From NCBI GenBank assembly GCA_963708855.1, contig CAVPUM010000028.1:1-64000 (forward strand): 64,000 bases of DNA, written 5' to 3'. The notes beneath the pieces were generated by a model. It had not been told where the DNA came from. It did not search any database and was given only the letters and a program-made list of their open reading frames with translations. Both the position numbers and the translations under genes were made by a program. Below, one piece after another: positions 48,209 through 57,529 of this stretch (position 1 is the first letter of the stretch; each line of letters begins with the position of its first letter). This DNA is from CAIWHR01 sp963708855. GTDB taxonomy: Bacteria; Pseudomonadota; Gammaproteobacteria; Burkholderiales; Casimicrobiaceae.

Positions 48209-50431
48209 ATGGTGGCCGTATTGCACGCCGCGCAGGACGCCGGTGCGCCGCAAACCGTTGTGGCGTGGCTCGACACGCTGCGCGGCATCTATCCCGACGA
48301 GGACCGCGACGCATTCGGGGCCGTGCTGGCGTATGCGCGCGAGCGGTGCGGCGCCACCGGCGGCCGCGACGGCCAGCCGCTGATCGACCGCGCAGTGGGC
48401 ACGGCGATGATCCTCGCCGGCCTCAGACTCGATGCCGGCACGGTCCGGGCCGCCCTGCTCACCGGCCTGGCGGGGGCCAATGCCTTCTCCGCGGACGACA
48501 TCGCGGCGCGCTTCGGCGACGATGCCGCGACCCTGGTCGCCGGTGTGGCCCGGATGGACGAGATCCGGGCCACGCCGCCGCAGGGCGACGCCGCCGAGCG
48601 GGCCGCGCAGGCCGAGCGGTTGCGCAAGATGCTGCTGGCGATGGTCGAGGACATCCGCGTCGTGCTGATCAAGCTGGCGGAGCGGACGGCGGCGCTGCGC
48701 TTCCTGATGACCGGCGGTCCCCAGTTGACCGAAGCTCGGCAGCGCACCGCGCGCGAGGTGCTCGACCTCTTCGCGCCGCTGGCCAACCGGCTGGGTGTCT
48801 GGCAATTGAAGTGGGAGCTCGAGGACCTGAGCCTGCGCGCGCTGGAACCCGCTGCCTACAAGGCCATCGCGACGATGCTGGACGAGCGCCGGCTCGACCG
48901 GCAACACTACATCGAGGACGTCATCGCGGTTCTGGCGCACGAGCTCGATGCGGCCGGCGTCCGGGCGGAGATCACCGGCCGGCCGAAACACATCTACAGC
49001 ATCTGGGACAAGATGCGGCGCAAGCAGGCGGGCATCGACAGCCTGTACGACATCCGCGCCGTGCGGATACTCGTCGACGACGTCAAGAACTGCTACACGG
49101 CGCTCGGCATCGTGCATCATCTCTGGACGCCGCTGCCCGGCGAGTTCGACGACTACATCGCGAAGCCGAAGTCGAACGACTATCGCTCGCTGCACACGGC
49201 GGTGATCGGTCCGGAGGGCAAACCGCTCGAGGTGCAGATCCGCACCCGGGAGATGCACCAGCATTCGGAGTACGGCGTCGCCGCGCACTGGCGCTACAAG
49301 GAGGGGGCGCAGAAAGGCATGCGCCGCGATCCTGCGTTCGAGGACCGCATCGCGTGGCTGCGGCAAGTGCTCGACTGGAAGGATGCGGTCGCCGATGCGT
49401 CGGAATGGCTCGCCGCGTTCAAGAGCAGCCTCTTCACGGACACCATCTACGTGCTGACGCCGCAGGGCAAGGTCGTCGACCTGCCGGTCGGGGCGACGCC
49501 GGTGGATTTCGCGTATTCGGTGCACACGAGCCTCGGCCATCGCTGCCGGGGAGCGCGCGTGGACGGCGCAATGGTGCCGCTGAACCACGCGCTGCGTAAC
49601 GGCCAGCGCGTGGAGATCGTCGCCGCCAAGCAGGGCGGGCCGTCGCGCGACTGGCTCAATGCGGAACTGGGGTATGCGCAAAGCCACCGTGCCCGCGCCA
49701 AGGTGCGGCAGTGGTTCAAGGCGCAGCAACACGAGGAGACGCTGGCCCAGGGCCGCGCGATCGTCGAGCGCGAGCTTCAGCGCGCGGGCGCCACGGCGGT
49801 GAGCCTCGACGCGGTTGCCGTCAAGGCCGGCTTCGGCAAGGCCGACGAGCTCTACGTCGCGGTCGGGCGCGCGGAGCTCAATACGCGGCAGATACACGCG
49901 GCGATCCGGGCCGTGTCGCAGCCGGATGCCGCACCCGAGGCGGACGCCGAGCCTGCCGTTGTCGCGAAGCAGAGCAAGGCCGCGGGAGCCGGCGGCGGCA
50001 TCCTCGTGGTCGGCGTCGACCGGCTGCTGACCAATCTCGCGCGCTGCTGCAAGCCGGCGCCGCCCGACGGCATCGTCGGCTTCGTCACTCGCGGCAAGGG
50101 CGTCACGATCCATCGCCAGCGCTGCAGCAACGTCGTGCGCATGCGCGCGCGCGAGCCCGAGCGGCTGATCGCGGCCGACTGGGGCAAGCCGCGCGACGAA
50201 GTGTTCCCGGTCGACGTGGTGCTCGAGGCGATGGACCGGCAGGGACTGCTGCGCGACGTCACCGAAGTATTCTCGCGCGAGCGGATCAATGTCACCGCGG
50301 CGAACACGCTGACGCGCAACAGCGTGACGCGGATGGCGTTCACGCTCGAGGTGAAGAGCCTCGACGCGCTCGCCCGGTCCCTTGCGCTCGTCAAGGACGT
50401 GAAGGGCGTGCTGAGCGCCGGACGGCGGTAA
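48209..50431 (+). CDS. relA: (p)ppGpp synthetase RelA, synthetase-only type
   Basis: 740 residues: degenerate hydrolase domain (about 40-180), synthetase domain (about 235-350) with GRPKHIYSIWDKM, DYIAKPKSNDYRSLHT and EVQIRTREMH, TGS domain (VLTPQGKVVDLPVGATPVDFAY), zinc-finger region with RCCKP, and C-terminal ACT. Where hydrolases have an HDxxED motif, this protein reads LLTGLAGANAFS, so hydrolase activity is probably lost and another gene must degrade (p)ppGpp. ATG 48209 is the first start after a stretch of non-homologous residues. Confidence 0.94.
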   Translation: MVAVLHAAQDAGAPQTVVAWLDTLRGIYPDEDRDAFGAVLAYARERCGATGGRDGQPLIDRAVGTAMILAGLRLDAGTVRAALLTGLAGANAFSADDIAARFGDDAATLVAGVARMDEIRATPPQGDAAERAAQAERLRKMLLAMVEDIRVVLIKLAERTAALRFLMTGGPQLTEARQRTAREVLDLFAPLANRLGVWQLKWELEDLSLRALEPAAYKAIATMLDERRLDRQHYIEDVIAVLAHELDAAGVRAEITGRPKHIYSIWDKMRRKQAGIDSLYDIRAVRILVDDVKNCYTALGIVHHLWTPLPGEFDDYIAKPKSNDYRSLHTAVIGPEGKPLEVQIRTREMHQHSEYGVAAHWRYKEGAQKGMRRDPAFEDRIAWLRQVLDWKDAVADASEWLAAFKSSLFTDTIYVLTPQGKVVDLPVGATPVDFAYSVHTSLGHRCRGARVDGAMVPLNHALRNGQRVEIVAAKQGGPSRDWLNAELGYAQSHRARAKVRQWFKAQQHEETLAQGRAIVERELQRAGATAVSLDAVAVKAGFGKADELYVAVGRAELNTRQIHAAIRAVSQPDAAPEADAEPAVVAKQSKAAGAGGGILVVGVDRLLTNLARCCKPAPPDGIVGFVTRGKGVTIHRQRCSNVVRMRAREPERLIAADWGKPRDEVFPVDVVLEAMDRQGLLRDVTEVFSRERINVTAANTLTRNSVTRMAFTLEVKSLDALARSLALVKDVKGVLSAGRR

Positions 50432-50446
50432 CGCGCCGCGCCCCGG

Positions 50447-51805
50447 TCAGCGCAGCGCGACGGCCGCAACGAGCCCCGCCGCGCCGCAGGCCACGATGAC
50501 CACGATCACATTGGCCTTGAACCGGAAGAGGGCCGCGGCGGCGGCGACGCCGATCGCGAGCGAGGCGGGATCGAGCCCTCCGACGGGCGAGCCGCTGGTC
50601 CAGCCGTTCGGCCAGAAGACGTGCCAGGCGAAGAACAGCGCGAGATTGACGATCACGCCGACCACCGCGGCCGTGATGCCCGTCAACGGCGCCGTGAACC
50701 GTATTTGGCCGTGCGTCGTCTCGACCAGAGGTCCGCCGGCGAGGATGAAGAGGAAGCTGGGCAGGAACGTGAAGTACGTCGCGACGCAGGCGCCGGCGAT
50801 GCCGGCCAGCAGCAGCGCTTCCGGGCCGTAGAGCATCTTCGTCCAGCCGCCGACGAAGCCGACGAACGCGACGATCATGATCAGCGGGCCCGGCGTGGTC
50901 TCGCCGAGGGCGAGGCCGTCGATCATCTGCGCGGGCGTCAGCCAGCCATAGGTCTCGACCGCGCCCTGGTAGACATACGGCAGCACGGCGTAGGCGCCGC
51001 CGAACGTGAGCAGGGCCGCCTTGGTGAAGAACCATCCGATGCGCGGCAGCGTCGCCCCGGGGCCGTAGGTCGCGACCAGCAGCGCGAGCGCGAACAGCCA
51101 GAGTGCGAGACAGCCGGCGACGACCCACGCGAGCCTCTGCCAGCGGAACCGCGCGTGCGCCGGCGTCGGCGTTTCGTCGTCTATCACCGCAGGAGCGTGC
51201 GCTCCGCCCCCCGCGCCGTGACCGCTGCCCACGGCGAATTCCTTCGGCGCCACCCGCCCGCCGACGTAGCCGATGATCGCCGCTGCGAGAACGATCGCCG
51301 GAAACGGCACCGCGAACGCGAAGATGGCAACGAACGCGAGCGCGGCGACGACCCAGAGGATCGGCCGCTTCAGCGCGCGCGAGCCGATCCTCCAGGCTGC
51401 GTGCAGGACGATGGCAACCACGGCGGGCTTGATTCCGTACAGGATGCCCGCGACCGCCGGCACGCTGCCATAGGCGAGATAGAGCCACGACAGCGCGATC
51501 AGCAGCAGGAGCGACGGCAGCACGAACAGCGCGCCCGCGATGACGCCGCCCCAGGTGCGGTGCAGGAGCCACCCGATGTAGGTCGCGAGCTGCTGCGCTT
51601 CGGGTCCCGGCAGCACCATGCAGTAATTGAGCGCGTGCAGGAAACGCCGCTCCGAGATCCAGCGCTTGGTGTCGACGAGATCGTGGTGCATGATCGCGAT
51701 CTGGCCCGCCGGTCCGCCGAAACTGACGCAGCCGAGCCTGAGCCAGTAGCGGAAGGCCTCGGCGCGCGTCGGCGCGACGGGCGCCGCGGTTTCCGCGGCC
51801 GTCAC
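50447..51805 (-). CDS. chrA: Chromate transporter ChrA, long-chain type
   Basis: 452-residue membrane protein of two homologous halves, each with the CHR motif: RLGCVSFGGPAGQIAIMH near residue 20 and FFTKAALLTFGGAYAVLPYV near 260. Long-chain ChrA exports chromate using the proton gradient. A hydrophilic linker with clustered His and Gly lies between the halves. GTG 51805 overlaps the stop of the upstream chrB gene (GTGA), so the two are translationally coupled. Confidence 0.94.
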   Translation of the reverse strand: MTAAETAAPVAPTRAEAFRYWLRLGCVSFGGPAGQIAIMHHDLVDTKRWISERRFLHALNYCMVLPGPEAQQLATYIGWLLHRTWGGVIAGALFVLPSLLLLIALSWLYLAYGSVPAVAGILYGIKPAVVAIVLHAAWRIGSRALKRPILWVVAALAFVAIFAFAVPFPAIVLAAAIIGYVGGRVAPKEFAVGSGHGAGGGAHAPAVIDDETPTPAHARFRWQRLAWVVAGCLALWLFALALLVATYGPGATLPRIGWFFTKAALLTFGGAYAVLPYVYQGAVETYGWLTPAQMIDGLALGETTPGPLIMIVAFVGFVGGWTKMLYGPEALLLAGIAGACVATYFTFLPSFLFILAGGPLVETTHGQIRFTAPLTGITAAVVGVIVNLALFFAWHVFWPNGWTSGSPVGGLDPASLAIGVAAAAALFRFKANVIVVIVACGAAGLVAAVALR

Positions 51806-52617
51806 GCGGCTTCCCGCCCGCGCGATTTCTCCGGATACCAGCCGTGCGTGCCGGTCTGCCCGTTTTGGCAAGATCGGCGGCACCACGCGTAGAGCGAGTC
51901 GTAGACGAGCATTCCCCACTTCAGCATCGCGTGATCGTCGTCGAACATCGCCGACAATCCGAGCGAGGCGGCGAGCAGGCCGGGCGCCTGCGCGGCGAGA
52001 TGGAGCGTCGACGTGTCGGCGGCGCGGACGATCCTGGCCAGCTCGTCGAGGGCCGGGTGGCCGAGCTCATGTCGCCGGATGAAGGCATCGAAGCTGCATT
52101 CCGGTCCGACGTGCGAGTAGTCGACATCCGGGATGTCGTACGCCGTCGCGCCGTGGGCGGCGGCGTACGCGCGCACCTCGGCCTTCGGCACGTAGAAGAA
52201 TTCCGCCGCCGGATCGATGAAGCGCCGGATGAGCCACGGGCACGCAATGCGGTCGATCTTCGGCCGTTCGCGCGTCACCCAGCGCGTCGGCGCCGCGAAC
52301 GCTCGCGTGGCATTGCCTTCAGCGCGCCATTGTTCGAGGCCACCCGCGACATAGCGCGCGGCAAGGCCGCGCGCACGCAGAGCGGCGCAGGCACCCTGGC
52401 CCACCTCGTGGCCGCGCACGCAGTACACGACGACGCTTCGCCAGGGCTCGATGGCGGCACCCCAGGTGTCGACGGCCTCGGGGAGACGCCGGAGGGCGCC
52501 GGGGATGACCTCTCGATCCTCGTCGAAGGCCGATTGCCGGCGCACGTCGACGAGCGTGGGCGGCGGAAATGCCGCGAGCTGTTGCTTCAGTGCAATGGGG
52601 GTGATGGCCGCATCCAT
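51802..52617 (-). CDS. chrB: Rhodanese-ChrB fusion, chromate resistance protein
   Basis: 271 residues. Residues 1-105 are a rhodanese domain with catalytic Cys66 in VVVYCVRGHEVG and a C-terminal GGLEQWRAEG. Residues 112-265 are the ChrB C-terminal domain (RPKIDRIACPWLIRRFID, VGPECSFDAFIRRH). ChrB is a chromate-responsive regulator or reductase; the winged-helix N-terminus of regulatory ChrB is missing here, replaced by rhodanese, so an enzymatic or sensory role is more likely than DNA binding. Coupled to chrA. Confidence 0.88.
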   Translation of the reverse strand: MDAAITPIALKQQLAAFPPPTLVDVRRQSAFDEDREVIPGALRRLPEAVDTWGAAIEPWRSVVVYCVRGHEVGQGACAALRARGLAARYVAGGLEQWRAEGNATRAFAAPTRWVTRERPKIDRIACPWLIRRFIDPAAEFFYVPKAEVRAYAAAHGATAYDIPDVDYSHVGPECSFDAFIRRHELGHPALDELARIVRAADTSTLHLAAQAPGLLAASLGLSAMFDDDHAMLKWGMLVYDSLYAWCRRSCQNGQTGTHGWYPEKSRGREAA

Positions 52618-52779
52618 GGTTTGCGTTTGCCTCCTGCTGCGCGGGCAGCAACGAAGCAGAACTTGGATGGCGCGAGGCCAGCGATATGGCGGGGCGTCTG
52701 CGAAAGCCCTTGCCGAAGATGCTAACAGCGCGTGCCGCGTCGTGTCAACGCGATGCCCCGCGATGCCCGACGCCGCCGG

Positions 52780-54057
52780 TCAGATCAGCCCTTCGAGCAG
52801 CTGCACGTCGACGAGGTCGCCCACCGCGCAGTTGCCGGTGGTGGCGGACAGCACGATGAAGCAGTTCGCCTGCGACATCGACGACAGGATTCCGGAGCCC
52901 TGGTCACCCGTCGTGCGCACGGTGAAGCCGCCGTTGCCGTCCGCGGCGAGAATGCCCCGCTGGAACTCGGTGCGCCCCGGCACCTTGCGGATCGGCGCCG
53001 ACAGCGGCACCTTGAACGTGGGCAGCGGCGCGACATCGCGCTGGCCCTGCAGGGTGCGCAGCGCGTCCTGCACGAACTCGTAGAACGTCACCATCACGGA
53101 GACCGGATTGCCCGGCAATCCGAAGAAATGAGCGTCGCCGATCCGGCCATACGCAAGCGGACGGCCCGGTTTCATGGCGATCTTCCAGAACACGACTTCA
53201 CCCAGCTTGTCGAGCAGCTGCTTGACGAAATCGGCTTCGCCGACCGACACGCCGCCGGACGTGATAACCACGTCGGCCGCGGCCGCGGCGTCGGCGAACG
53301 CGCGCTCGAGCTGCTCCGGCACGTCGGGCACCACACCCATGTCGACGACATCGCAGGAGAGGCGCGTCAGCATGCCGTGGATCGTGTAGCGGTTGCTGTC
53401 GTAGATCTCGCCTTCGGCCAGCGGCGTGCCGACCGACCGGAGCTCGTCGCCCGTCGAGAAGAACGCCACGCGGAGCTTTCGGTACACCGTGACTTCGCCG
53501 ATCCCGAGCGAAGCCATCATGCCGAGCTCGGCGGGGTGCACCAGCTGCCCGCGGCGAAAGACGACCTGACCCGCCTTCAGGTCCTCGCCGGCAAAGCGGC
53601 GGTTCTGCCCGGCCTTGGTGACCGCCTCCGCGGCGATGCGCACACGGCCCGCCTCCTCGCTCGCCCGCTCCTGCATCACGACGGTGTCGGCGCCCGCCGG
53701 CATCACGGCGCCGGTGAAGATGCGCACGCATTGGCCGGCGCCGACCGTCGCGCCGCTCGGCTTGCCCGCGAACGATTCCCCGACGCGCGCAAGCACGGTT
53801 TCGCGCCCGGGGGAGAGATCCGCGAAGCGGATCGCATACCCGTCCATCGCCGAGTTGTCGTGGCCGGGCACGGCCAGCGGCGAGACCACATCCGCGGCGA
53901 GGACACGGCCGAGCGCGGCGCGGATGTGCACGCGCTCGGTCGCGGTGACCGGGGCGAGGAACGTGCGGATCAGCTCGCGCGCACGTTCGACCGGCATCGA
54001 ATCCGGGTCGTAGTCGTCGGCGCAGGAGAGCGCGCGCAGGGATTTCGGTAGGCTCAT
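52780..54057 (-). CDS. moeA: Molybdopterin molybdenumtransferase MoeA
   Basis: 425-residue enzyme that inserts molybdenum into adenylylated molybdopterin. Characteristic segments are PGHDNSAMDGYAIR, RIFTGAVMPAGADTVVMQE, FFSTGDELRSVG, YDSNRY, ITSGGVSVGEADFVK and FFGLPGNPVSVMVTF. ATG 54057 is the start of the conserved region. Last gene of the leftward cofactor run moaA-fdhD-GFA-mobA-moeA. Confidence 0.96.
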   Translation of the reverse strand: MSLPKSLRALSCADDYDPDSMPVERARELIRTFLAPVTATERVHIRAALGRVLAADVVSPLAVPGHDNSAMDGYAIRFADLSPGRETVLARVGESFAGKPSGATVGAGQCVRIFTGAVMPAGADTVVMQERASEEAGRVRIAAEAVTKAGQNRRFAGEDLKAGQVVFRRGQLVHPAELGMMASLGIGEVTVYRKLRVAFFSTGDELRSVGTPLAEGEIYDSNRYTIHGMLTRLSCDVVDMGVVPDVPEQLERAFADAAAAADVVITSGGVSVGEADFVKQLLDKLGEVVFWKIAMKPGRPLAYGRIGDAHFFGLPGNPVSVMVTFYEFVQDALRTLQGQRDVAPLPTFKVPLSAPIRKVPGRTEFQRGILAADGNGGFTVRTTGDQGSGILSSMSQANCFIVLSATTGNCAVGDLVDVQLLEGLI

Positions 54058-54172
54058 GGAATCGTCGCGGTCGAGGAGAGATGAAGGGATGCGGCTGCTG
54101 GAATTATCGATGATTGCGGTCGCGGTGGCAGCCTGCGGGCCTGGGTCGGCGCGCGCTGGAATCGGCGCTCGT

Positions 54173-54766
54173 TCAGTCCCTGCCCGCGGCCGCGGCGAGC
54201 TCGTCGGCCGTGTTGATGTTGCGGAACGCGCCGGCCTCGTCGTCGAACGCGACCTCGACGACCCGCAGCGACGCATACCACGCGTCGATCTTGCGCCCGC
54301 CGGCGTCGAGGAACGCCGCGAGGTTCGGCAGCACGTCGCGGCGGACCAGCGCGAACACCGGGTGCGGCTGGTCGAACGTCTTCGCGACGGCCAGCTGCGC
54401 GTCTGCGCGGTCGAGCGCCGCGCGCAGCCGGGCGACGAGATCGAGCGGCAGGAACGGAGAGTCGCAGGGCACCGTCACGACCAGTTCGCCGCTGGCACAG
54501 GTTAGGCCCGCGTGCAATCCGGCAAGCGGACCCGCGAAACCGCCGACGGCATCGGGAACCACGGGCCGGCCGAAGGCGCGGTAGCGATCGAGGTTCTGAT
54601 TCGCGTTGATCAGCACGGTGCCGACCTGCGGCGCCAGCCGCGCGAGCACGTGCGCGACCATCGGCGCGCCGGCCAGATCCACCAGTCCCTTGTCGATGCC
54701 GCCCATGCGCCGGCCCTGGCCGCCCGCCAGGACGACGCCGGTGACGTCGGCATCGGCGATCGTCAT
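54173..54766 (-). CDS. mobA: Molybdenum cofactor guanylyltransferase MobA
   Basis: 197-residue enzyme that attaches GMP to molybdopterin, making the MGD cofactor required by formate dehydrogenases. The GTP-binding loop VVLAGGQGRRMGGIDKGL is at residues 10-28, with VTVPCDSPFLP and the late RNINTADEL also present. The ATG overlaps the stop of the GFA-family gene, so both are in one transcript. Confidence 0.95.
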   Translation of the reverse strand: MTIADADVTGVVLAGGQGRRMGGIDKGLVDLAGAPMVAHVLARLAPQVGTVLINANQNLDRYRAFGRPVVPDAVGGFAGPLAGLHAGLTCASGELVVTVPCDSPFLPLDLVARLRAALDRADAQLAVAKTFDQPHPVFALVRRDVLPNLAAFLDAGGRKIDAWYASLRVVEVAFDDEAGAFRNINTADELAAAAGRD

Positions 54767-55188
54767 CGATCGGCGGCGTCAGGCCACGGAATCCAGCCGA
54801 CGTGCTCCTCGAAGAACGCGTGGCGGTCCGGCGCGCGATCGACGGGATCGTCGAACGCGGCCAGCGCGACGTGCGTCTCGCCCGCCCAGCGGGTCGACTG
54901 GAAAAAGAGCCGCGTTCCGCAGACGCGGCAGAACGAGCGGGTCGTGCCCGGCGACGACTCGTAGGCGGCGAGACCGTCGTTGCCCGCCTCGATCGTCACC
55001 TGTGAGGACGGGAACCCGATCCAGGTGACGAAGCCGGCGGAGTGCGCGCGCCGGCAGCTCTCGCAATGGCAGTGACAGCAGAAGCGCGACGGAAAGCGCG
55101 CGACGAAATGCACCCGGCCGCACATGCAGCGCCCGCGGGCCTCGGCCGCGCCTTGGGACGGCCCGGCGGGGCCTTGAACGGCCCCCAC
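54763..55188 (-). CDS. GFA/CENP-V family zinc protein
   Basis: 141 residues of the glutathione-dependent formaldehyde-activating enzyme family. Zinc ligands are in GRCMCGRVHF, CHCESCRRAHSAGF and CRVCGTRLFF. The start cannot be the ATG within CMCG, since a zinc-ligand cysteine precedes it; GTG 55188 is the nearest codon and lies in the 86-base repeat, so the first 18 residues come from repeat sequence. Activity towards formaldehyde is not established for most members. It sits between fdhD and mobA. Confidence 0.8.
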   Translation of the reverse strand: MGAVQGPAGPSQGAAEARGRCMCGRVHFVARFPSRFCCHCHCESCRRAHSAGFVTWIGFPSSQVTIEAGNDGLAAYESSPGTTRSFCRVCGTRLFFQSTRWAGETHVALAAFDDPVDRAPDRHAFFEEHVGWIPWPDAADR

Positions 55189-55430
55189 GCTTGCGGCTGA
55201 CGCCGCTGCGCTGCCCCCGAGGGGGCGCGATTCGCGCCTTGGGACGGCCCGGCGGCCTTGAACGGCCCCCACGCTTGCGGCTGACGCCGCTGCGCTGCCC
55301 CCCGAGGGGGCGCGATTCGCGCCTTGGGACGGCCCGGCGGGACCTTGAACGGCCCCCACGCTTGCGGCTGACGCCGCTGCGCTGCCCCCCGAGGGGGCGC
55401 GATTCGCGCCTTGGGACGGCCCGGCGGCGC
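55151..55430. repeat. Three tandem ~86-bp intergenic repeats plus a partial copy
   Basis: Units begin with CCTTGGGACGGCCCGGCGG at 55151, 55237, 55322 and 55409 (spacing 86, 85 and 87). Each contains GGCCCCCACGCTTGCGG and a palindromic CCCCCGAGGGGG. The last unit is cut after about 20 bases at the fdhD stop. A related element lies at 60834-60905. Confidence 0.9.
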
Positions 55431-56273
55431 TCATGCCGGCGCTGCCCTGAACCGCTCGCCGCCGGAGAACAGCAGGTAGCGCTTGTTGGTCGCGCGGCCG
55501 ATCATCGTGATGCCGATCTTCTCCGCGATCTCGTGGCCCATCTGCGTCAGGCCCGAGCGCGAGACGAGAAACGGGATGCCCATCTGCGCCGCCTTGATCA
55601 CCATCTCGGAGGTGAGTCGGCCCGTCGTGTAGAAGATCTTGTCGCCGCCATCGATGCGGTCGAGCCACATCTGCCCCGCGATCGCATCGACTGCGTTGTG
55701 GCGCCCGACGTCCTCGACGAACGCGAGGATCTCGGACCGGCCGGGCTCGTTGGTCGCGAGGGCGCAGCCGTGCACCGCTCCGGCCTGCTTGTAGATCGTC
55801 TCGTGGACGCGCACGCGGTCGAGCAGCGCGTACAGCGTCTCCTGCGACAAGCTTGCCCCCGGGGGGAGCCGGACGCTCTCGATGTCGGCCATCAGATCGC
55901 CGAAGACCGTGCCCTGTCCGCAACCGCTGGTGGTGGTGCGCTTGCGCGTCTTCGCCTCGAAGTCGGCGAGGCCGTGCCTGGTCTTGACGACGACCGCGCT
56001 CACATCCCAGTCGACCTGGACCGCGACGATGTCCTCGACGCGATCGACGAGACGCTGGTTGCGCAGGTAGCCGATCGCGAGCGCCTCCGGCGCCGCGCCC
56101 AGCGTCATCAGCGTGACGAGCTCGTGCTTGTCGACGTAGAGCGTCAGCGGATGCTCGCCGGCGATCGGCGTGTCGCGCGCGGCGCCGGTCTCGTCCACGG
56201 CGCGCACCGTGAACGTCGACGGTCGCGCGGCGCTCGTGAGCAGCGGTCGGTACGGAGTGTTCGGAGCGTTCAT
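55431..56273 (-). CDS. fdhD: Formate dehydrogenase accessory sulfurtransferase FdhD
   Basis: 280-residue protein that relays sulfur to the molybdenum cofactor before its insertion into formate dehydrogenase. Typical blocks are LYVDKHELVTLMTLGAAPE, HGCALA, VEDVGRHNAVDAIAG and FLVSRSGLT. E. coli FdhD has two cysteines in a CxxC; here the site is SGCGQG, leaving only Cys118. ATG 56273 is conserved in position. Directly upstream of the repeats and GFA gene. Confidence 0.94.
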   Translation of the reverse strand: MNAPNTPYRPLLTSAARPSTFTVRAVDETGAARDTPIAGEHPLTLYVDKHELVTLMTLGAAPEALAIGYLRNQRLVDRVEDIVAVQVDWDVSAVVVKTRHGLADFEAKTRKRTTTSGCGQGTVFGDLMADIESVRLPPGASLSQETLYALLDRVRVHETIYKQAGAVHGCALATNEPGRSEILAFVEDVGRHNAVDAIAGQMWLDRIDGGDKIFYTTGRLTSEMVIKAAQMGIPFLVSRSGLTQMGHEIAEKIGITMIGRATNKRYLLFSGGERFRAAPA

Positions 56274-56316
56274 GCCGGGACCATCCGGTGGCGCGAGGCG
56301 AAGGGCCGGCGTGCTC

Positions 56317-57420
56317 TCATCCGCCGATGTAGCTCATCTCGACCTTCGGGATGCGCGCGGTGTTGGCAGTGCGGATTTCCGAATAGCGGTCGGCGCGCTG
56401 CCGCCAGATCGCGGCGATTGCATTGCCGATCGGACCGTCGCCGGCGCCCTCGCGCAGCAGCGCGCGCAGGTCGTAGCCGTCGGTCGCGAACAGGCACGTG
56501 TAGAGCTTCCCGTCGGTCGACAGCCGGACACGCGTGCAGTCGCGGCAGAAAGCCTGCGTCACCGACGCGATGACGCCGATCTCGCCGCCGCCGTCCCGAT
56601 AACGCCAGCGCGCGGCGACCTCCCCCGCGTAATTGGGGTCCGCGCTCTCGAGCGGCAGCTCCGCGTCGACGGTGCGCACGATCTCGCCCGCGGACACCAC
56701 GTCGTCCATCCGCCAGCCGTTGGTCGCGCCGACGTCCATGTACTCGATGTAGCGGACGATGTGGCCGCTGCCCTTGAAATGTCGCGCCATCGGCACGATC
56801 GAAGCCTCGTTGGTGCCGCGCTTCACCACCATGTTGATCTTGACCGGGGCGAGACCCGCGGCCGCTGCGGCATCGATTCCCTCGAGCACCTTCGCCACCG
56901 GAAAATCGACGTCGTTCATCGCGCGGAACGTCGCGTCGTCGAGCGAATCGAGGCTCACCGTGACGCGCGTGAGTCCGGCGTCGCGCAGGCTGCGCGCCTT
57001 GCGCCCGAGCAGCGTGCCGTTGGTCGTCAACGTCAGGTCGACGTCGCCCAGCCGCGCCAGCATTTCGACCAGGCGCTCGATGTTGCGGCGAAGCAGCGGC
57101 TCGCCGCCGGTCAGCCGCAGCTTCGTCACGCCGTGCGCGACGAAGATCCGGGCGACGCGCGTGATTTCCTCGAACGTCAGCAGGTCCGCGCGCGGCAGGA
57201 ATTCGTGGTCGGCGTCGTAGACGTCCTTGGGCATGCAGTAGACGCAGCGGAAGTTGCACCGGTCGGTGACCGAGATGCGGAGGTCGCGCATGGGCCTGCC
57301 CCGCGTGTCGGCCGCCGTGCCCGGCACGCCCGGGGCGCTCGCCGCGGCGCGCACGAAGCGGTCCAGTGCAGCGCGACGCGACGGTGCGCGGGCGTCGGCG
57401 AGCGGAATGATCGTGGGCAC
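56317..57420 (-). CDS. moaA: GTP 3',8-cyclase MoaA
   Basis: 367-residue radical-SAM enzyme for the first step of molybdopterin synthesis. The N-terminal cluster is Cys55/Cys59/Cys62 (CNFRCVYC) and the C-terminal cluster includes CRDCTRVRLS with a further Cys in LYTCLF. LRLTGGEPLLR binds SAM. The C-terminal Gly-Gly needed for activity is present (SYIGG). An N-terminal extension of about 40 residues precedes the fold. Divergent from the DUF3305 gene. Confidence 0.96.
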   Translation of the reverse strand: MPTIIPLADARAPSRRAALDRFVRAAASAPGVPGTAADTRGRPMRDLRISVTDRCNFRCVYCMPKDVYDADHEFLPRADLLTFEEITRVARIFVAHGVTKLRLTGGEPLLRRNIERLVEMLARLGDVDLTLTTNGTLLGRKARSLRDAGLTRVTVSLDSLDDATFRAMNDVDFPVAKVLEGIDAAAAAGLAPVKINMVVKRGTNEASIVPMARHFKGSGHIVRYIEYMDVGATNGWRMDDVVSAGEIVRTVDAELPLESADPNYAGEVAARWRYRDGGGEIGVIASVTQAFCRDCTRVRLSTDGKLYTCLFATDGYDLRALLREGAGDGPIGNAIAAIWRQRADRYSEIRTANTARIPKVEMSYIGG

Positions 57421-57529
57421 GATAGGCGGGCCGGGAGCCGGATGAGAATGCGGTCGATCATGTTAGCAGAGGCGGCAGCGCCCGGTGTATGATCGCCGAC
57501 GGAACGCGCTCCCGTTTTCACTCTGCGCA

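Noticed and set aside
46066..48288. 740-codon ORF antisense to folP and glmM
   Set aside because: Shadow frame with arginine-rich, domain-free composition.
55151..55430. CRISPR array
   Set aside because: The units are head-to-tail 86-bp near-identical copies without unique spacers, and no cas gene is present.
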